Part shown: positions 57,581 through 64,000 of the stretch, piece by piece
How positions within the stretch are numbered: position 1 is the first letter of the stretch
Layout: every line of letters begins with the position of its first letter
Assembly (NCBI GenBank): GCA_945952465.1
Contig: CAMFIB010000006.1
Span: forward strand, 59,661 to 123,660
From: an uncultured Pseudomonadota bacterium
GTDB taxonomy: Bacteria; Pseudomonadota; Gammaproteobacteria; Burkholderiales; Burkholderiaceae_C
Length of the DNA: 64,000 nt
Direction: 5' to 3'
Made by a program: the position numbers and the translations under genes
Notes under the pieces: generated by a model
What the model saw: only the letters and a program-made list of their open reading frames with translations
Told to the model about the DNA's origin: nothing
The model's database searches: none

Positions 57581-57967
57581 ATGTTGCCTGACCTGCCGCT
57601 CGCGGGCCTGCTCGGAGGGGGCCTGCCGGCCCTGAACCAGTTGACCTCGTACGCCTACCTGACCTCCCACATCCCGGGACTGCCAGACACCGCCACCCCG
57701 CTGGCCGCACTGGCGCCGATCGGCGACCTGGTGCCGAACCCGCTGGCCATCTCCAACGGCCTGGCGCTGCCCGAAGGCCTGGTCGCCATCCCCAGCGGCC
57801 TGCCCTTCCTCGGGGTTGGCAACCTCATCGGCTTTCCGCCGCCCATCCTCGACCAGCTGATGAGCGAAGGCAGCCCGCTGCAGCCGCTGTCCACGCTGCT
57901 GGCCCCGGCGCAGCCCACGCCCGCGCTCGCGGTGCTGGAGCCGATCTCCGGCTTCCTGCTGTTCTGA
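57581..57967 (+). CDS. Orphan Gly/Leu/Pro-rich protein
   Basis: A 128-residue product from ATG 57581 with GGAG 6 nt upstream. It has low complexity: repeated Leu-Pro, Gly-Gly and Ala stretches (PLAGLLGGGLPALNQ, LAPIGDLVPNPLAISNG) and no Lys, Arg, or Cys that I can see. No clear signal peptide with basic n-region. It ends before a strong terminator. Possibly a secreted or granule-type structural protein; no family recognised. Confidence 0.6.
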   Translation: MLPDLPLAGLLGGGLPALNQLTSYAYLTSHIPGLPDTATPLAALAPIGDLVPNPLAISNGLALPEGLVAIPSGLPFLGVGNLIGFPPPILDQLMSEGSPLQPLSTLLAPAQPTPALAVLEPISGFLLF

Positions 57968-58011
57968 GCGGCCGTCCGGCCGCCGCCCTGCGCCGTGGCG
58001 CGGGGCAACCG

Positions 58012-58036
58012 AAAGCCCCTCGCGAGGGGCTTTTTT
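58012..58036 (+). terminator. Intrinsic terminator after the orphan Gly/Leu/Pro-rich gene
   Basis: AAAGCCCCT, loop CGCG, AGGGGCTTTTTT: a perfect stem with six T, 44 bp after the stop at 57967. Confidence 0.9.
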
Positions 58037-58205
58037 CATGGCCGTTCTCACCGCTGTTCACCCGTGGTCACACGATTGACCAGAACGAGACATGGCGCGT
58101 CCAGAACAGAACAGACGCTGTGCGGACCGCTGCCTAGACTGCCCTCAAGAGACAAACACGGTGGCGACGCAGGGCCGAGGCGCGCCGCCGATGGGAGAAG
58201 CAGAC

Positions 58206-58994
58206 ATGACATCGACACGACGAGACGATCCTTCACGCGCCGACGGCGATTCGAAGGCGGGCGCCAGGCCGGCCGGCGAAGCGCTGGCACCGGCGGCTTT
58301 CGGCCCGGTGGACTTCCGGGCCACCTTCGAGTCGGCCCCGATCGGCATGCTGGTGATGCAGCGCGACACCATCGTTGCCGTCAACCGCGCCCTGTGCGCC
58401 ATGTTCCGCACCAGCGAGACGGCCCTGCTGGGTCAGCCCTTCGGCGCGCTGTTCCCGGACGGCGACGCGCTCGACGCGATCCGGCCGGCGATCGACGAGG
58501 CGGTGGGCCGCGTCGGGCAGTACCGCGAGCACCGGCTGCTGCGCCAGCGCGCGCTGCCCGGCGCCGACGAGCCGGAGCTGGTTCAGGTGTCGCTGCAGTA
58601 CCTGCACCTCGACGCCGAGCACCTGCTGGTCATCTGCGCGGCCGACGACCTGGCCCGCGCACCGGCCGGCGGCCATGCCGACCTGACGCCGCGCGAGCGC
58701 GACGTGGCGATGCTGCTGCGCAAGCGCTACACCGCCAAGGAAATCGGCAAATGCCTGGGCATCAGCCACCGCACGGTGGAGGTGCACCGCAGCCGGCTGA
58801 TGCGCAAGTACGGCGTGAACAGCGCCGCCGCCCTGCTGCGCTGCCTGCTCGACGACCCTTTGGAGGGCCCTTCCGCGGGCCAGCCTGAAAGCCCCAAACC
58901 CTGGACGCCCCCGGCCTCCGCCCACGCCCGCCCGCTGGCCGTGCCGCACCGGCTGCAGGCCGCCAACACCCTGCCGTACCACGGCCGCGCCTGA
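58206..58994 (+). CDS. PAS-domain LuxR-type transcriptional regulator
   Basis: A 262-residue protein from ATG 58206 (ribosome site GGGAGAAG upstream; the frame is open further up). Residues ~35-150 form a PAS domain (FRATFESAPIGMLVMQRDTI, NRALCAMFRTSETALLGQPF). Residues ~165-225 are a LuxR HTH: LTPRERDVAMLLRKRYTAKE, ISHRTVEVHRSRLMRKYGV. No receiver domain. It lacks an obvious partner kinase nearby. Confidence 0.88.
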   Translation: MTSTRRDDPSRADGDSKAGARPAGEALAPAAFGPVDFRATFESAPIGMLVMQRDTIVAVNRALCAMFRTSETALLGQPFGALFPDGDALDAIRPAIDEAVGRVGQYREHRLLRQRALPGADEPELVQVSLQYLHLDAEHLLVICAADDLARAPAGGHADLTPRERDVAMLLRKRYTAKEIGKCLGISHRTVEVHRSRLMRKYGVNSAAALLRCLLDDPLEGPSAGQPESPKPWTPPASAHARPLAVPHRLQAANTLPYHGRA

Positions 58995-59009
58995 CGGCGC
59001 CGCGCGGCC

Positions 59010-59438
59010 TCAGCCCCGCGCGATCACCAGCAGCCCGGCCACGATCAAGCCGCAGCCCGCCAGCTTGGCCGCGCTGAGCGACTCGCCCAGCAGCAGCGCC
59101 GCCAGCAGCACGGCCACCACCACGCTGCCCTTGTCGATCAGCGCCACGCCCGACACCTCGCCCAGCGCGATCGCGCGGTAATAGCAGACCCACGACGCCG
59201 CCGTGGCCAGCGCCGACAGCGCCAGCCAGCCGACGTGCGAGCCCTGCAGCCGGCCCCACTCCGCGCGTGGCACCACCGCCAGCACGAACGGCACCACGAA
59301 CGCGAACACGAAGGCCGTTCGCACCGCCAGCCCAACGTCGGCCGACAGGCCCTGCAGGCCGAACTTGGCGACCACCGCCGTCACGCCGGCGAAGGCCATC
59401 GACGCGAACGCATAGAGCATCCAGGTGGGCACGGGCAT
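59010..59438 (-). CDS. EamA-type drug/metabolite transporter (single domain)
   Basis: A 142-residue protein with four to five hydrophobic helices and one EamA domain (YAFASMAFAGVTAVVAKFGL, CYYRAIALGEVSGVALIDKG, LLGESLSAAKLAGCGLIVAG). Half-size transporters of this family act as dimers; no second gene is adjacent. The AAGGAG ribosome site abuts ATG 59438 with no spacer, so the GTG two codons later (59432) may be the true start. Confidence 0.8.
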   Translation of the reverse strand: MPVPTWMLYAFASMAFAGVTAVVAKFGLQGLSADVGLAVRTAFVFAFVVPFVLAVVPRAEWGRLQGSHVGWLALSALATAASWVCYYRAIALGEVSGVALIDKGSVVVAVLLAALLLGESLSAAKLAGCGLIVAGLLVIARG

Positions 59439-59596
59439 CTCCTTGTCGGGCCGGTTGGTTCTGCGCCGGTGGCCCGTGCCGGGCATTTTGCATGGGCATG
59501 GGGAACTTGCACCGCGCGGCCCTTCTCCCACCGGCCATGGGGCCACGCCGGCGCCCTCCGCCTGCGGCCCCGTTCGCTGAGAGCGAAGGAGCACAC

Positions 59597-60340
59597 ATGG
59601 CCACGACCCACTCCCCCTCCGCCACCCCGAATGCCGCTGGCGGGCACCGCGACGACAACGCACTCGCGTTGATGTTCCTGCACCTGACCGACGCCCTCGA
59701 GAGCCCGCTCACGCAGGGCAACGGGCACGCCGCGCCGGCCCATGCCACCCATGCCCCGCCGGCCTACCACCCGCTGCCGCAGACCCGCACCGCGGCCGGC
59801 GCCGCCTGCCGGCTGCCGGCGCCCACCGCCGCCGGCAAAGTCACCGCCGAATCGCCGGCCATCGAGGTCATGACCGACCTGCACCATGTGGCGCCGCTGA
59901 CCATCTCGGCCGGCGCCACCGCCGACGAGGCCAACGACACCATGGTGGCCGGCGGCGTGCGCTCGCTGTTCGTGGTGGACGGCGGGCGCGCCGTCGTGGG
60001 CATCGTCACCTCGGTGGACCTGCTCGGCGAAAAGCCGGTGCTGGTCGCGCAGCAACGCGGCCTGCACCACACCGACGTGCTGGTGCAGGACATCATGACG
60101 CCGGCCGGCCGGCTGGAAGGCATTGCGCTGCCCGACGTGCTGGCCGCGCGGGTGGGCGACGTGGTCGCCACGCTGCGCCACAGCGGCCGCCAGCACGCCC
60201 TGGTGCTGGACCCCGCCGACCCGCACGACCCCGCCACCCGCACCGTGCGCGGCATCTTCTCGCTCACCCAGATCGCCCGCCAGCTCGGCGTGGCCCTGCC
60301 CACGGGCGACGCGCAGGTGGTTTATGGGCGCGTGAACTGA
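59597..60340 (+). CDS. Tandem CBS domain protein
   Basis: A 247-residue protein with a low-complexity N-terminal ~85 residues (Ala/Pro/His-rich) and two CBS motifs (~90-160, VMTDLHHVAPLTISAGATAD ... GIVTSVDLLGE; ~165-245, VQDIMTPAGRLEG ... RGIFSLTQIARQLG). CBS pairs bind adenosine nucleotides and sense energy state. Strong ribosome site GAAGGAG precedes ATG 59597. No enzyme domain attached. Confidence 0.85.
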   Translation: MATTHSPSATPNAAGGHRDDNALALMFLHLTDALESPLTQGNGHAAPAHATHAPPAYHPLPQTRTAAGAACRLPAPTAAGKVTAESPAIEVMTDLHHVAPLTISAGATADEANDTMVAGGVRSLFVVDGGRAVVGIVTSVDLLGEKPVLVAQQRGLHHTDVLVQDIMTPAGRLEGIALPDVLAARVGDVVATLRHSGRQHALVLDPADPHDPATRTVRGIFSLTQIARQLGVALPTGDAQVVYGRVN

Positions 60341-60349
60341 TTTTTTGAA

Positions 60350-60407
60350 TGAAATCGGCCGGAAGTCAGCGCCGAATGGCGATTTGCAGCTACTGAAAAT
60401 GTAGCAG
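60350..60407 (+). repeat. Dispersed ~55-bp repeat, copy E, filling a convergent intergenic gap
   Basis: Plus strand GAAATCGGCC, GGAAGTCAGCGCCGAATGG, CGATTTGCAGCTACTG, AAAATGTAGCAG. GCTAC TGAAAAT GTAGC forms a perfect 5-bp-stem hairpin at the 3' end. It lies between the stops of the CBS gene (60340) and the TraB/GumN gene (60413), the only copy in a clean intergenic spot between converging genes. Confidence 0.65.
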
Positions 60408-60412
60408 CAGAG

Positions 60413-61480
60413 TCACCGCATCGGAACCCGCTCCACCGCAAAACCACGCTCGCGCAGCAGCGCGGGCAGGCCCTTGGGGCCGACCATGTGCAGGCTGCCC
60501 ACCGCCGCGAACACCGCCTTGCCGCCGGCGTGCAGCGCAACGATCTTGTCGGCCATGGGGCCGTTGCGGTCGTCGAGCAGGCGGGCGTACTGCGCGCGGT
60601 CGGCGTCGGTGCGCACGCAGTCGCACCACTGCGGGTAGGCGGCCAGCAGCTCCTCGTCGCCGCCGGCCCAGGCCAGCGCCAGCTTGCGCAGCATGGGCGG
60701 CACCTGACCGCCCTCGATCTCGTCGAGGCCGCTGTCGACGAGTTCGCCCTCTTCCTGCGCGTTGCGGCCGGCCAGCAGCGCCAGTTGTTCGGCGGCGGTT
60801 TCCAGCGCGACGATGGGTTTGTCGGAGCGCGACGCGTAGCCGGCCAGCACGGTGTCCACCGCGAATTCGGAGTGCAGCCCCACCTCGCGCCCGGCCAGCA
60901 GCGACAGCGCCGAGACGCGCAGCGCCGGCCGCATGGTGCTGTAGGCGCTGCCGCTGACGCAGGCCTTGATCTGCGCGCGGGCCAGCCGCTTGCGGCGCGG
61001 CTCGGTCAGCACGCGGGCCACCAGCGCGGGGTCGGCGGGGTCGGTCAGGGGCTTCAGGGAATCGAGGTCGAGCGGGTTCAGCTCCAGCGCCACCACGTCG
61101 CTGGACAGCAGCGCCTTGGTGGTGATGGGGCCGGGAAACAGCCAGTCGAGCTGCGCGACGTGCAGCGTGCCGTACAGCCACGAGACCCGGCCGTCTTTCT
61201 CGGCGCGCCACAGCAGGCCGTGGTCGCGCGCGGCGGCGCGGGCGGCGCTGACGCGCTCGGGCGTGAGGGTGGGCGGCGGCGGCGGGCAGGCCGCACGGGG
61301 CACGGCGGGTTTCCTGGCGGCGGGGTGGGCGGCGGCCACCGCACTGGGCTGCTGGGCGGCCATGTCGGCGGCGGTGGCGGCCCGCGCGGCGGGGAACGGG
61401 GCCGCGCCGCACAGCGCGGCGAGCAGCGCCAGCGCCGCGCGGCGGGCGGTTGTCGTCAGCAGGGCGGGCACCCGCGGCAT
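60413..61480 (-). CDS. TraB/GumN family exported protein
   Basis: A 355-residue protein with a signal peptide (LALLAALCGAAPFPAARA) and the TraB/GumN domain: WLYGTLHVAQLDWLFPGPIT, VVALELNPLDL, and the C-terminal AVGSLHMVGPKGLPALLRER. Family members are periplasmic with an unproven metalloprotease-like fold. ATG 61480 was chosen for the signal peptide. It converges on the CBS gene. Confidence 0.85.
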   Translation of the reverse strand: MPRVPALLTTTARRAALALLAALCGAAPFPAARAATAADMAAQQPSAVAAAHPAARKPAVPRAACPPPPPTLTPERVSAARAAARDHGLLWRAEKDGRVSWLYGTLHVAQLDWLFPGPITTKALLSSDVVALELNPLDLDSLKPLTDPADPALVARVLTEPRRKRLARAQIKACVSGSAYSTMRPALRVSALSLLAGREVGLHSEFAVDTVLAGYASRSDKPIVALETAAEQLALLAGRNAQEEGELVDSGLDEIEGGQVPPMLRKLALAWAGGDEELLAAYPQWCDCVRTDADRAQYARLLDDRNGPMADKIVALHAGGKAVFAAVGSLHMVGPKGLPALLRERGFAVERVPMR

Positions 61481-61577
61481 CGGTCGTTCGGTCAGTGTCG
61501 TCACGCGGCTGCATCTTACGAGAAGGGCCTCGCGCCGCACAGGGCGCTTGCTACCATCCGCGGCAGGAGAACGCACC

Positions 61578-62756
61578 ATGACGCTGCCGCACGCCCCGAC
61601 CCGCCGACCGACGCGCACGCGCGCCGCCGTGGCGGCGCTGCTGCTGGCCAGCGCGCCCGCCTGGGCGCTGGAGAGCTGCGAGGTGAACGGCCAGCCGGTG
61701 AACCCGGCCAACGGCTCCACCACCGCCGACAAGACCGGCCTGATGCGCTGCAAGGACCGCGAGACCGGCGTCGTCCAGCGCGAGCAGGAGCTGCGCGGCG
61801 GCCGCTTCATGGGCATCGAGCGGCGTTACACCGACGGCAAGCTGAGCCGCGAGCGCTCGGTCAACGCCAACGGCAACAGCGACGGCCGGGCCCGCGAATT
61901 CGCGCCCGACGGCACGGTGCTGGCCGACGCGGTGTACGACAACGGCGAAGTGGTCGGCATTTCCAGACGCTTCCACCCCAACGGCCAGCTCAAGCGCGCG
62001 GCCTTCTACGGCAAAGGCAACGACGAACGCGCGGTGGCCGAGTTCACGCCGCGCGGCCAGTTGCACGACCTGCGCTGCGGCGTGCAGCCGCTGCTGGCTC
62101 CGGCGGTCGACGACGCCCGGCTGTGCGGCTTCAGCGGCGGGCCTTCCAGGCTGGAGTTCTTCCGCGACGACGGCCAGATGACCGGCCGCGCCGTGTACGA
62201 CGCCGGCCGCCGCCTGAAGCTGGAACAGTTGTGGGACAACGGCGCCGTCAGCCAGTCTCAGGAGACCAGCGGCAACACCCGGGTGGACCGCAGCTTCAGC
62301 CGCGAAGGCCAGAAGAAGCGCGACACCATCTGGACGCTGAGCGGCACCATGGCGGTGATGGAGCGCGACCAGGAATTCGCCGCCTCCGGCTCGCTGCTGC
62401 GCGAACGCAAGTGGACGCGCGGCGACCTGGTGAGCGACGAGCAGTTCTACCTCAACGGCCAGCCGCGCCAGCGCAACGTCTACACCACCGACGGCAACCT
62501 GCGCAGCCTGGAGAGCACCTTCTTCCACGACAACGGCCAGCCCGCCAGCACCGGCCGCTACCTGGCGCCGGGCCGCTCGTCACAGATTCCGCAGGGCGCG
62601 CACAAGCGCTTCGACGCCAGCGGCAAGCTGCGCGCGCAGACCGACTACGACGCCCAGGGCAAACCCACGCGCGAGCGCGAGTGGGACGAGGCCGGCCAGC
62701 CGACGCGCGACGACGCGGTGTTCGAAGACGGCTCGCGCAAGGCCTTCTCGAAGTAG
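61578..62756 (+). CDS. YwqK/MORN-like repeat exported protein
   Basis: A 392-residue protein: signal peptide (AAVAALLLASAPAWA, cleavage near residue 31), then about a dozen 20-24-residue repeats of the kind FYxNGQxKRxxxYxxG (FHPNGQLKRAAFYGKG, FFRDDGQMTGRAVYDAG, FYLNGQPRQRNVYTTDG, FHDNGQPASTGRYLAPG). These resemble YwqK antitoxin-type/MORN repeats. Shine-Dalgarno AGGAGA precedes ATG 61578. Function unknown. Confidence 0.75.
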   Translation: MTLPHAPTRRPTRTRAAVAALLLASAPAWALESCEVNGQPVNPANGSTTADKTGLMRCKDRETGVVQREQELRGGRFMGIERRYTDGKLSRERSVNANGNSDGRAREFAPDGTVLADAVYDNGEVVGISRRFHPNGQLKRAAFYGKGNDERAVAEFTPRGQLHDLRCGVQPLLAPAVDDARLCGFSGGPSRLEFFRDDGQMTGRAVYDAGRRLKLEQLWDNGAVSQSQETSGNTRVDRSFSREGQKKRDTIWTLSGTMAVMERDQEFAASGSLLRERKWTRGDLVSDEQFYLNGQPRQRNVYTTDGNLRSLESTFFHDNGQPASTGRYLAPGRSSQIPQGAHKRFDASGKLRAQTDYDAQGKPTREREWDEAGQPTRDDAVFEDGSRKAFSK

Positions 62757-62774
62757 GCCGTGCGCCGCGGGCCC

Positions 62775-63731
62775 TCAGCCGGCGGCCACGTCCTGCTCGA
62801 TGGCGCCGAACAGGCTCTGGCCGTCGCGGCCCTTCATCTCGACGCGCACGCCATCACCGCCCATCAGCCAGCCGGTGGTGGGCTGGCCGTCGGCCGCCGT
62901 CTCCAGCGCCCGTTTCTCGGCGATGCTGTGGTAGCCCAGCGCCACGTCCGGGTGGGCCACCGGGCCGCTGGCCAGCACGCTGCCGGCCCGCAGGTGCCGG
63001 GTGCCGGCCCAGGCCGCCAGCAGTTGGCCGAAGCCGTGGCCCATGCCCGCTGCCGCGTCGGTCAGGCCGACCTTGCGGCCGTTCCACTGGGTTTGCAGCG
63101 TCAGGCCCACGCGGCCGGCCGACCAGGCCTCGCCCAGCTCGTCCGGCGTCACCGCCACCGGCGCGAATGCCACCAGCGGCCGGCTGTGCAGCGGCGCCTG
63201 GCCGGCCTGCGCCTCGGCCGCCTCGATCTGCCGCAGCACCACCGCGTTGGCCAGCATCAGCAGCCGCACGCCGTCCAGCGCCTTGTCGGAGGCCGCGCCG
63301 GCGCGGATGTCGCCAGTGACCACGGCGAGCTGCGCGCCGAAGTCCAGCCCCAGCGCCGCCTGCTCGGCCGTCAGTTCGTGCTGCGCGCCGCCGAAGGCCG
63401 TGCCGCCGCCCGGCCACAGCCGCGGCTTGCGGGCCGGCGTGCCGCCCAGCCGCTCGACGTGCGCGGCATAGGCCTCGCCCCAGGCGAACGCGTAGGCGCG
63501 CGGCAGCGGCGCGGCGGCCAGCGCGGGGTCGAACGGGAAGGCGTGGCGCGGCTTGCCATGGTTCAGCGTGTCGTACAGGTCCTGGAGCTGCGGCGACATG
63601 AAGTTCCAGTCGTCCAGCGCCTGCTGCAGCCGGCCGGCGATGCCGGTGGCGTAGTGGGCGGTCGTCAGGTCGCGCGACACCACCACGAGCTGGCCGTCGC
63701 GCGAGCCGTCCCGTAGCGTCGCGAGTTTCAT
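62775..63731 (-). CDS. Fumarylacetoacetate hydrolase family protein
   Basis: A 318-residue member of the FAH superfamily (hydrolysis or hydration of 2-keto or beta-diketone acids), cytosolic and metal-dependent. It begins MKLATLRDGSRDGQLVVVSR and has SPQLQDLYDTLNHGKPRHAF, LDFGAQLAVVTGDIRAG (acid residues of the metal site) and SGPVAHPDVALGYHSIAEKR. The substrate cannot be told. It stands alone, converging on the YwqK-like gene (18 bp). Confidence 0.85.
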   Translation of the reverse strand: MKLATLRDGSRDGQLVVVSRDLTTAHYATGIAGRLQQALDDWNFMSPQLQDLYDTLNHGKPRHAFPFDPALAAAPLPRAYAFAWGEAYAAHVERLGGTPARKPRLWPGGGTAFGGAQHELTAEQAALGLDFGAQLAVVTGDIRAGAASDKALDGVRLLMLANAVVLRQIEAAEAQAGQAPLHSRPLVAFAPVAVTPDELGEAWSAGRVGLTLQTQWNGRKVGLTDAAAGMGHGFGQLLAAWAGTRHLRAGSVLASGPVAHPDVALGYHSIAEKRALETAADGQPTTGWLMGGDGVRVEMKGRDGQSLFGAIEQDVAAG

Positions 63732-63807
63732 GGCCGGTATTGTCCACCAGCGCCCCCGGCCGCCCGGGCCGCGCCAGACTGGCGTATCGTGCCGACACCC
63801 GCCCGCC

Positions 63808-64000
63808 ATGACCTATACCGCCCTGCCCCTCCCCGTCCACCGGCCCGCCGCCATTCCCGGCCGCCCGCTGGCCGCGCTGGCGCTGGCGGTGCTGGCGGCC
63901 CACCTGCTGCTGCTGTGGCAGCGGCCACCGGCTTTCGCGGTGAACGACCTGCCGGACGGCGCCATGCGCATGGTGACGCGGCAGGTGGTGCCGGCAGCGC
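63808..64000 (+). CDS. Truncated protein with N-terminal membrane helix
   Basis: Only the first 64 codons are in the window: MTYTALPLPVHRPAAIPGRP then a hydrophobic helix (LAALALAVLAAHLLLLWQ) and a short soluble stretch. It could be the start of a DUF3108-type or similar envelope protein, but the visible part does not decide. Divergent from the FAH gene by 76 bp. Confidence 0.6.
   Translation, partial: MTYTALPLPVHRPAAIPGRPLAALALAVLAAHLLLLWQRPPAFAVNDLPDGAMRMVTRQVVPAA

Noticed and set aside
60488..63319. 943-codon plus-strand frame
   Set aside because: Shadow across the TraB/GumN, YwqK-like and FAH genes; composition is that of antisense GC-rich DNA.

Overview
The window is GC-rich DNA (with two AT-rich pockets) from a betaproteobacterium of the order Burkholderiales, most probably family Comamonadaceae (Acidovorax/Variovorax/Xylophilus-like). 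The assignment rests on gene content and order: an spc ribosomal operon that starts at rplN away from the S10 operon, recG next to oxyR and ubiA, a PhaM-like polyhydroxyalkanoate granule protein, a PCuAC/TonB/DUF2946 copper cluster, and short dispersed repeats of a kind I associate with this family. No rRNA, tRNA, CRISPR array, integrase or transposase was seen.

Layout. 1-3047 (minus): start of the spc operon read rplN-rplX-rplE-rpsN-rpsH-rplF-rplR-rpsE, with a good sigma70 promoter overlapping the glpD stop codon. 3201-6402 (minus): glpK-glpD for glycerol use. 6457-7530 (plus): proC and a tiny secreted basic protein. 7594-12725 (minus): a coupled recG - fatty acid hydroxylase - oxyR - ubiA operon. 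12806-16606 (plus): a lipoprotein, then a ybhP-clsB-ybhN cardiolipin cluster. 17768-21311 (plus): queA - TPR methyltransferase - tgt (queuosine tRNA modification). 22712-30815 (minus): a complete kdp potassium system, preceded by a KdpE-like operator, a 35-codon membrane peptide ORF and kdpF, then kdpABCDE. 30943-36672 (minus): small envelope and house-cleaning genes, an AAC(3)-I-like acetyltransferase and an MFS-PlsC fusion.

36680-37821 is an AT-rich pocket with one orphan secreted protein. It is followed by a transcriptional regulator, a divergent CI-like/Cro-like switch, and a four-gene translationally coupled polysaccharide operon (39813-44441: processive GT2 synthase, membrane-fusion-like protein, periplasmic/outer membrane protein, UDP-sugar dehydrogenase). 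44478-46634 holds a FIST sensor-domain protein and PhaM. 46711-51927 (minus) is a copper uptake and delivery cluster (DUF2946, unknown, TonB receptor, YcnI-like, TonB, PCuAC). 52332-57170 (minus) holds two tandem AraC regulators, a DUF305 protein and an LVIVD-repeat lipoprotein. 57171-57580 is a second AT-rich stretch with a 24-bp dyad, ahead of an orphan Gly/Leu/Pro-rich protein. 58206-64000 contains a PAS-LuxR regulator, an EamA transporter, a CBS protein, a TraB/GumN protein, a YwqK-like secreted repeat protein, an FAH-family hydrolase and a truncated gene at the edge.

The most unusual observations are: eight copies of a degenerate ~55-bp repeat, five of which lie inside coding sequences and three of these supply the N-terminal signal or membrane segment of a protein; the uncharacterised coupled polysaccharide synthase operon sitting beside a lambda-like repressor switch whose repressor has lost the usual catalytic lysine; and the extra small membrane peptide in front of kdpF.
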